Below are positions 6,795-9,277 of a stretch of DNA of 9,277 nt, piece after piece (the stretch's first letter is position 1; every line of letters starts with the position of its first letter). The notes beneath the pieces are model-generated. The model was not told the origin of the DNA, did no database searches, and saw only the letters and a program-made list of their open reading frames with translations. The stretch covers positions 1-9,277 of the forward strand of contig LKNC01000091.1 in assembly GCA_001564255.1 (NCBI GenBank). The letters run 5' to 3'. The stretch is from Natrialbaceae archaeon Tc-Br11_E2g1. Its GTDB lineage: Archaea > Halobacteriota > Halobacteria > Halobacteriales > Natrialbaceae. The position numbers and the translations under genes were made by a program.

Positions 6795-7214
6795 ATGTAC
6801 GACACCATTCTCGTTCCCACCGACGGCAGCGACCCGGCGAACCGTGCAGTCGAACACGCGATGACCCTCGCAGACCGTTACGACGCGACGATCCACGCGA
6901 TGTACTGCGTCGAGACCCACCGCTACGGCGAACCCGCCCTCTCGAGTTCCGCTATCGTCCTCAACAAACTCGAGGAACGCGGGCAGTCGATGCTCGAGGA
7001 CCAGAGAGAACGGGCGGACACCCTCGGCATCGACTTCGAGTGGTCGATGTGTCACGGTCGCCCGTGGGAGGAGATCCAGCGTTGTTGTGAAAAGATCGAT
7101 GCCGATCTGATCGTCATCGGCTATCAGGGCCAGAGTCACAGGCGGGAAGCGAAGATCGGAAGCGTCGCCGAACGCGTCGTTCGGACGGCCGACACGCCGG
7201 TACTGACCGCCTGA
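6795..7214 (+). CDS. Universal stress protein, second of a tandem pair, cysteine-containing
   Basis: A 139-residue UspA-fold protein starting MYDTILVPTDGSDPANRA, two bases after the TAA of its paralogue, so co-transcribed. Its nucleotide-binding signature is G109-Y-Q-G112, nine residues (QSHRREAKI), then G122-S123. It is unusual in carrying four cysteines (C38, C86 and the adjacent pair C97-C98), whereas the partner at 6382 has none. The basic, His-containing loop QSHRREAKI also differs sharply from the Gly-rich loop of the partner, suggesting the copies have diverged in ligand or partner. The cysteines could bind metal or respond to redox state, but nothing here proves it. The gene ends 9 nt from the convergent stop of the two-domain USP gene, leaving almost no room for separate terminators. 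Confidence 0.9.
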   Translation: MYDTILVPTDGSDPANRAVEHAMTLADRYDATIHAMYCVETHRYGEPALSSSAIVLNKLEERGQSMLEDQRERADTLGIDFEWSMCHGRPWEEIQRCCEKIDADLIVIGYQGQSHRREAKIGSVAERVVRTADTPVLTA

Positions 7215-7223
7215 ACGGGTTTC

Positions 7224-8102
7224 TCACTTCGTCGTCAACACCGGCCGCTCGGACCGCCGGACGACCCGACTCGTCGTACTCCCGAGTCCACGGTCCGAAC
7301 CGCCGCCACGGCCGCGGGTCCCCATCGCGATCAGGTCCGCGTCGACGCCCTCGGCGTACTCGAGGATCTCCATCTCGGGGACCCCGCGAAGGAGATCCCG
7401 GGTCACCGACAGCCCCCTGTCTTCGGCCTCGAGGGCGACGTCCTCGATGGCGCTTTGCCCACCCTCCCGGAGCATACCGATGATGCTCTTCGGGGCGTCC
7501 TCTAGGTCGTAGATCGCCCGGTCGAGGGCGTAGACGACGTGAACCGTCGCGCCGACGCTCTCGGCGAACTCGAGGGCCCGATCGGCGGCGCGTTCTGCCA
7601 CACCGCTGCCGTCGGTCGGGACCAGAACCCGATCGATCGAGACGTCCGCGACGGCGGGTGGGGCCGCCGGGTCCGAGAGACGAACCGACAGCACCGGCAC
7701 CTCGGCGCGTGCGATCACCCGTTCGGTCGTGCTGCCGAGTCGGATCGACTGGGCGGCGGTCAGCCCGCGGGTCCCCATCGCGATCAGGTCCGCCCCGATC
7801 TCGTCGGCGTATTCGAGGATCGTCCGGGTGGGTCGTCCCTCCCGAACCGCCTCGACGACCTCGAGGTCGACCTCTTGGGCTGCGGTGGCGACCTCGCCGG
7901 TCGCCCCCTCGGCGCGGGTTTCGGAGGCACGCCGGACCGCCATCCGCTGGTCCGGGTCGAACTCCTCGAGGTCGGCGAGGGTCTCGACCACCGAGAGCGC
8001 GTGGACGGTCGCGTCGGTCTCGCGGGCGAAGGCGAGTGCGTTCGCGATCGCGCCTTTCGCACCCGGACTACCGTCGACTGGGACGAGGATCGTGTCGTAC
8101 AT
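7224..8102 (-). CDS. Two-domain (tandem) universal stress protein
   Basis: A 292-residue fusion of two UspA domains. Domain 1 (about 1-140) starts MYDTILVPVDGS and has the signature G110-T-R-G113, nine residues, G123-S124. A linker rich in Ala and Pro (SDPAAPPAVADVS) leads to domain 2 (about 150-292), which starts DRVLVPTDGS and has G261-T-R-G264, nine residues, G274-S275. Both sites look able to bind ATP, and such fusions are expected to mimic a USP dimer in one chain. A 29-nt identical stretch occurs in both halves exactly 453 nt (151 codons) apart, evidence of internal duplication. I chose ATG 8102 over an in-frame ATG at 8141 because the protein fold begins at MYDTILV and a TATA-like box lies 28 nt upstream, inside the longer reading. 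It is convergent with the tandem USP pair and lies downstream of the RNase P component 4 gene on the same strand, with its own TATA-like box. Confidence 0.9.
   Translation of the reverse strand: MYDTILVPVDGSPGAKGAIANALAFARETDATVHALSVVETLADLEEFDPDQRMAVRRASETRAEGATGEVATAAQEVDLEVVEAVREGRPTRTILEYADEIGADLIAMGTRGLTAAQSIRLGSTTERVIARAEVPVLSVRLSDPAAPPAVADVSIDRVLVPTDGSGVAERAADRALEFAESVGATVHVVYALDRAIYDLEDAPKSIIGMLREGGQSAIEDVALEAEDRGLSVTRDLLRGVPEMEILEYAEGVDADLIAMGTRGRGGGSDRGLGSTTSRVVRRSERPVLTTK
7312..7340. repeat. 29-nt direct repeat inside the two-domain USP gene, copy 1
   Basis: Identical to 7765-7793 and offset by exactly 453 nt, so in the same codon phase. Both copies encode ADLIAMGTRG, the strand and loop leading into the nucleotide-binding signature. 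This reflects domain duplication kept alike by selection or gene conversion. Confidence 0.75.
7765..7793. repeat. 29-nt direct repeat inside the two-domain USP gene, copy 2
   Basis: Second identical copy of the stretch at 7312-7340, lying in domain 1 of the USP fusion and covering the same ADLIAMGTRG codons. Confidence 0.75.
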
Positions 8103-8126
8103 CTCGAGGGGGCTACCACGCCGGGG

Positions 8127-8133
8127 ATGAATA
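8127..8133 (-). promoter_or_regulatory. TATA-like box of the two-domain USP gene, within a GGGG/CCCC repeat
   Basis: On the minus strand TTATTCAT is centred about 28 nt before the ATG at 8102. It is flanked symmetrically by four G and four C (8123-8138), a short inverted repeat that could be an operator over the promoter. The arms are too short to exclude chance. Confidence 0.45.
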
Positions 8134-8180
8134 ACCCCCACCCGAATCTCCCGACGTGAGAGTCGACGGGGCGAGGGGAG

Positions 8181-8462
8181 TCACGACCTCTCGTAGGGAT
8201 AGCGCGCCTGGTGCCCACAGTCACAGGTCACGACGACGTGGCCCTCCCGGGTGCGAACGCGGGCGTTCTTCCCGGGGCGGAGGTACCGATCACAGCTGTC
8301 ACAGCTAAAGCGCTTGAACTCGAGTGGTAAAGAAAGGCGGTTTCGCTCGGCGATCCGGCGAGCCAGCCGGACGTACTCCCTTGCCCGGTCGTCCTCGCCC
8401 GCGGTGGCGGCAGCTCGAGCGAGGTCGTGTAATCGCTCGATCCGTTCCTCGGCAATGGCCAT
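8181..8462 (-). CDS. rnp4: Ribonuclease P protein component 4 (Rpp21/Rpr2 family)
   Basis: A 93-residue subunit of archaeal RNase P, the RNA-protein enzyme that removes the 5' leader of precursor tRNAs. In this family the protein pairs with component 1 (Rpp29) on the specificity part of the RNA. The N-terminal half is helical and basic (ERIERLHDLARAAA, then RAREYVRLARRIAERNRLSLP), the family hallmark for RNA and partner contacts. The C-terminal half is a zinc ribbon: Cys54-x2-Cys57, the segment RYLRPGKNARVR, then Cys80-x-Cys82 and an ending ARYPY. The second cysteine pair is spaced by one residue, where family members I remember usually have two. The length is short but normal for haloarchaea. 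It is divergent from a glycosyltransferase gene with a 90-nt gap and lies 78 nt upstream of the two-domain USP gene on the same strand. Assignment is by motif recognition and is firm. Confidence 0.88.
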   Translation of the reverse strand: MAIAEERIERLHDLARAAATAGEDDRAREYVRLARRIAERNRLSLPLEFKRFSCDSCDRYLRPGKNARVRTREGHVVVTCDCGHQARYPYERS

Positions 8463-8524
8463 CGACGATCACTTTCGGCGTGAACCCCATCGGTGTTGCG
8501 TTCCCCGGCGGCGTTTCGGTACCG

Positions 8525-8530
8525 TTATTC
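8525..8530 (+). promoter_or_regulatory. TATA-like box of the glycosyltransferase gene
   Basis: TTATTC is centred about 26 nt before the GTG at 8553, which supports that GTG as the start of a leaderless transcript. No equally clear box is visible on the minus strand for the divergent RNase P gene. Confidence 0.5.
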
Positions 8531-8552
8531 CGGGGCCGTTTGAGGTCCCACC

Positions 8553-9277
8553 GTGCGCGTCTGTCACTACCTCGAGGTCGAGTCGGCCCTCGAGCGAAGC
8601 GGGATCGGTACCTCGACGGACCACCAACGGGCGGCACTGGAGGACGTCGACGGCGTCGACGTCGTGACCGAGCCGTGGAACCCCCGAACGTTCCCGGCCC
8701 GTCTCGCCCGCGGGCGGGGTGTCCTCCCCGACTACGACCTCGCTCACTGCAACGGGATCGGTCCGGGTTCGCTGGCACTCGCCCGCCACGCGAAAGCGAG
8801 GGGGCGGCCCGTGATACTCCACGCTCACGTCACCCGCGAGGACTTCGCCGACAGCTTCCGTGGCTCGACGATCGCGGCCGGCCCGCTCGGGCGATATCTC
8901 CGGTGGTTTTACTCCCAGGCGGATCTCGTCTGTGCGCCGAGTGAGTACACCCGTCGAGTCCTCGAGACCTATCCGGTCGACGCGCCGGTCGAGACGATCA
9001 CCAACGGCGTCGATCTCGACTCACTCGCCGGCGACGACCGCTTTCGCGACCCCTACAGGGAACGGTACGACCTCGAGGGACCCGTCGTCTTCACACTGGG
9101 CAACGTCTTCGAACGCAAGGGGCTGTCGACGTTCTGTCGGCTCGCCCGGAAGAGCGACCACGAGTTCGTCTGGTTTGGTCCCTACGACAGGGGACTACTG
9201 GCGAGTGAGGAAGTCAGGAAGTGGACGGGCGACCCGCCGGAAAACGTCACCTTCACCGGCTGGATCGAGGACAAACG
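8553..9277 (+). CDS. GT4-type glycosyltransferase, partial at the window end
   Basis: An uninterrupted frame of 241 codons runs to the window edge, so the C-terminal part, including most of the donor-sugar domain, is missing. The start is GTG (VRVCHYLEVESALERSGIGT), chosen because it begins the first beta strand and Gly-rich loop of the GT-B fold and follows a TATA-like box. Visible family features are an acceptor-side HAHVTREDFADSFRG (about 92-106), the DLVCAPSEYTRRVL segment (about 125-138) typical of GT4 enzymes, the inter-domain TNGVDLDSL (about 150-158), and the donor-domain opening VVFTLGNVFERKG with Arg188-Lys189, which in GT4 enzymes contact the nucleotide-sugar phosphate. It would transfer a sugar from a nucleotide donor to a lipid, glycan or protein acceptor; the substrate cannot be read. 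It is divergent from the RNase P component 4 gene. Confidence 0.85.
   Translation, partial: MRVCHYLEVESALERSGIGTSTDHQRAALEDVDGVDVVTEPWNPRTFPARLARGRGVLPDYDLAHCNGIGPGSLALARHAKARGRPVILHAHVTREDFADSFRGSTIAAGPLGRYLRWFYSQADLVCAPSEYTRRVLETYPVDAPVETITNGVDLDSLAGDDRFRDPYRERYDLEGPVVFTLGNVFERKGLSTFCRLARKSDHEFVWFGPYDRGLLASEEVRKWTGDPPENVTFTGWIEDK

Noticed and set aside
8103..8141. Upstream start at 8141 for the two-domain USP
   Set aside because: The added residues (GVIHPRRGSPLE) are not part of the fold and would place the TATA-like box inside the coding region.

Overview
The window is haloarchaeal (class Halobacteria) chromosomal DNA. The support is the very high GC content, the Asp/Glu-rich proteins, TATA-like boxes about 26-32 nt before most start codons (the leaderless-promoter spacing of haloarchaea), an archaeal RNase P protein subunit, and a dense set of universal stress protein (USP) genes. 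I cannot name the genus from this alone.

Left end (1-2538). A minus-strand gene for a small COG2426/Sm_multidrug_ex-type membrane protein (614 down to 156) loses its last membrane segment where an AT-rich block of about 120 bp begins. A possible decayed remnant of the missing tail lies beyond that block, at 1-63. Divergent from it is a two-domain glutamine-dependent NAD+ synthetase (844-2538). All active-site motifs are intact, but an in-frame amber codon at 1798-1800 falls just after the P-loop and cuts the ATP-pyrophosphatase domain in two. As read, both genes at this end look damaged.

Middle (2655-4984). A 108-residue acidic protein of unknown function is followed by a complete S9-family serine peptidase (beta-propeller plus alpha/beta hydrolase, Ser488/Asp570/His602). 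Each has its own TATA-like box.

Stress-protein cluster (5132-8102). Four USP genes carry five USP domains: a single-domain gene at 5132-5557, a tandem duplicated pair at 6382-6792 and 6795-7214, and a convergent two-domain fusion at 7224-8102. All five domains keep the G-x2-G-x9-G-S nucleotide-binding motif. Within the cluster is a lower-GC minus-strand gene (5653-6246) for a protein that may carry a winged-helix domain. An inverted repeat sits between its TATA-like box and its start, and it shares an upstream region with the USP pair. This is the best candidate for a local regulatory unit, but that role is inferred.

Right end (8181-9277). RNase P component 4 (minus strand) is divergent from a GT4-type glycosyltransferase that starts at a GTG codon and runs off the window. 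I see no rRNA, tRNA, CRISPR array or transposase gene, and no clearly new defence or biosynthetic system.
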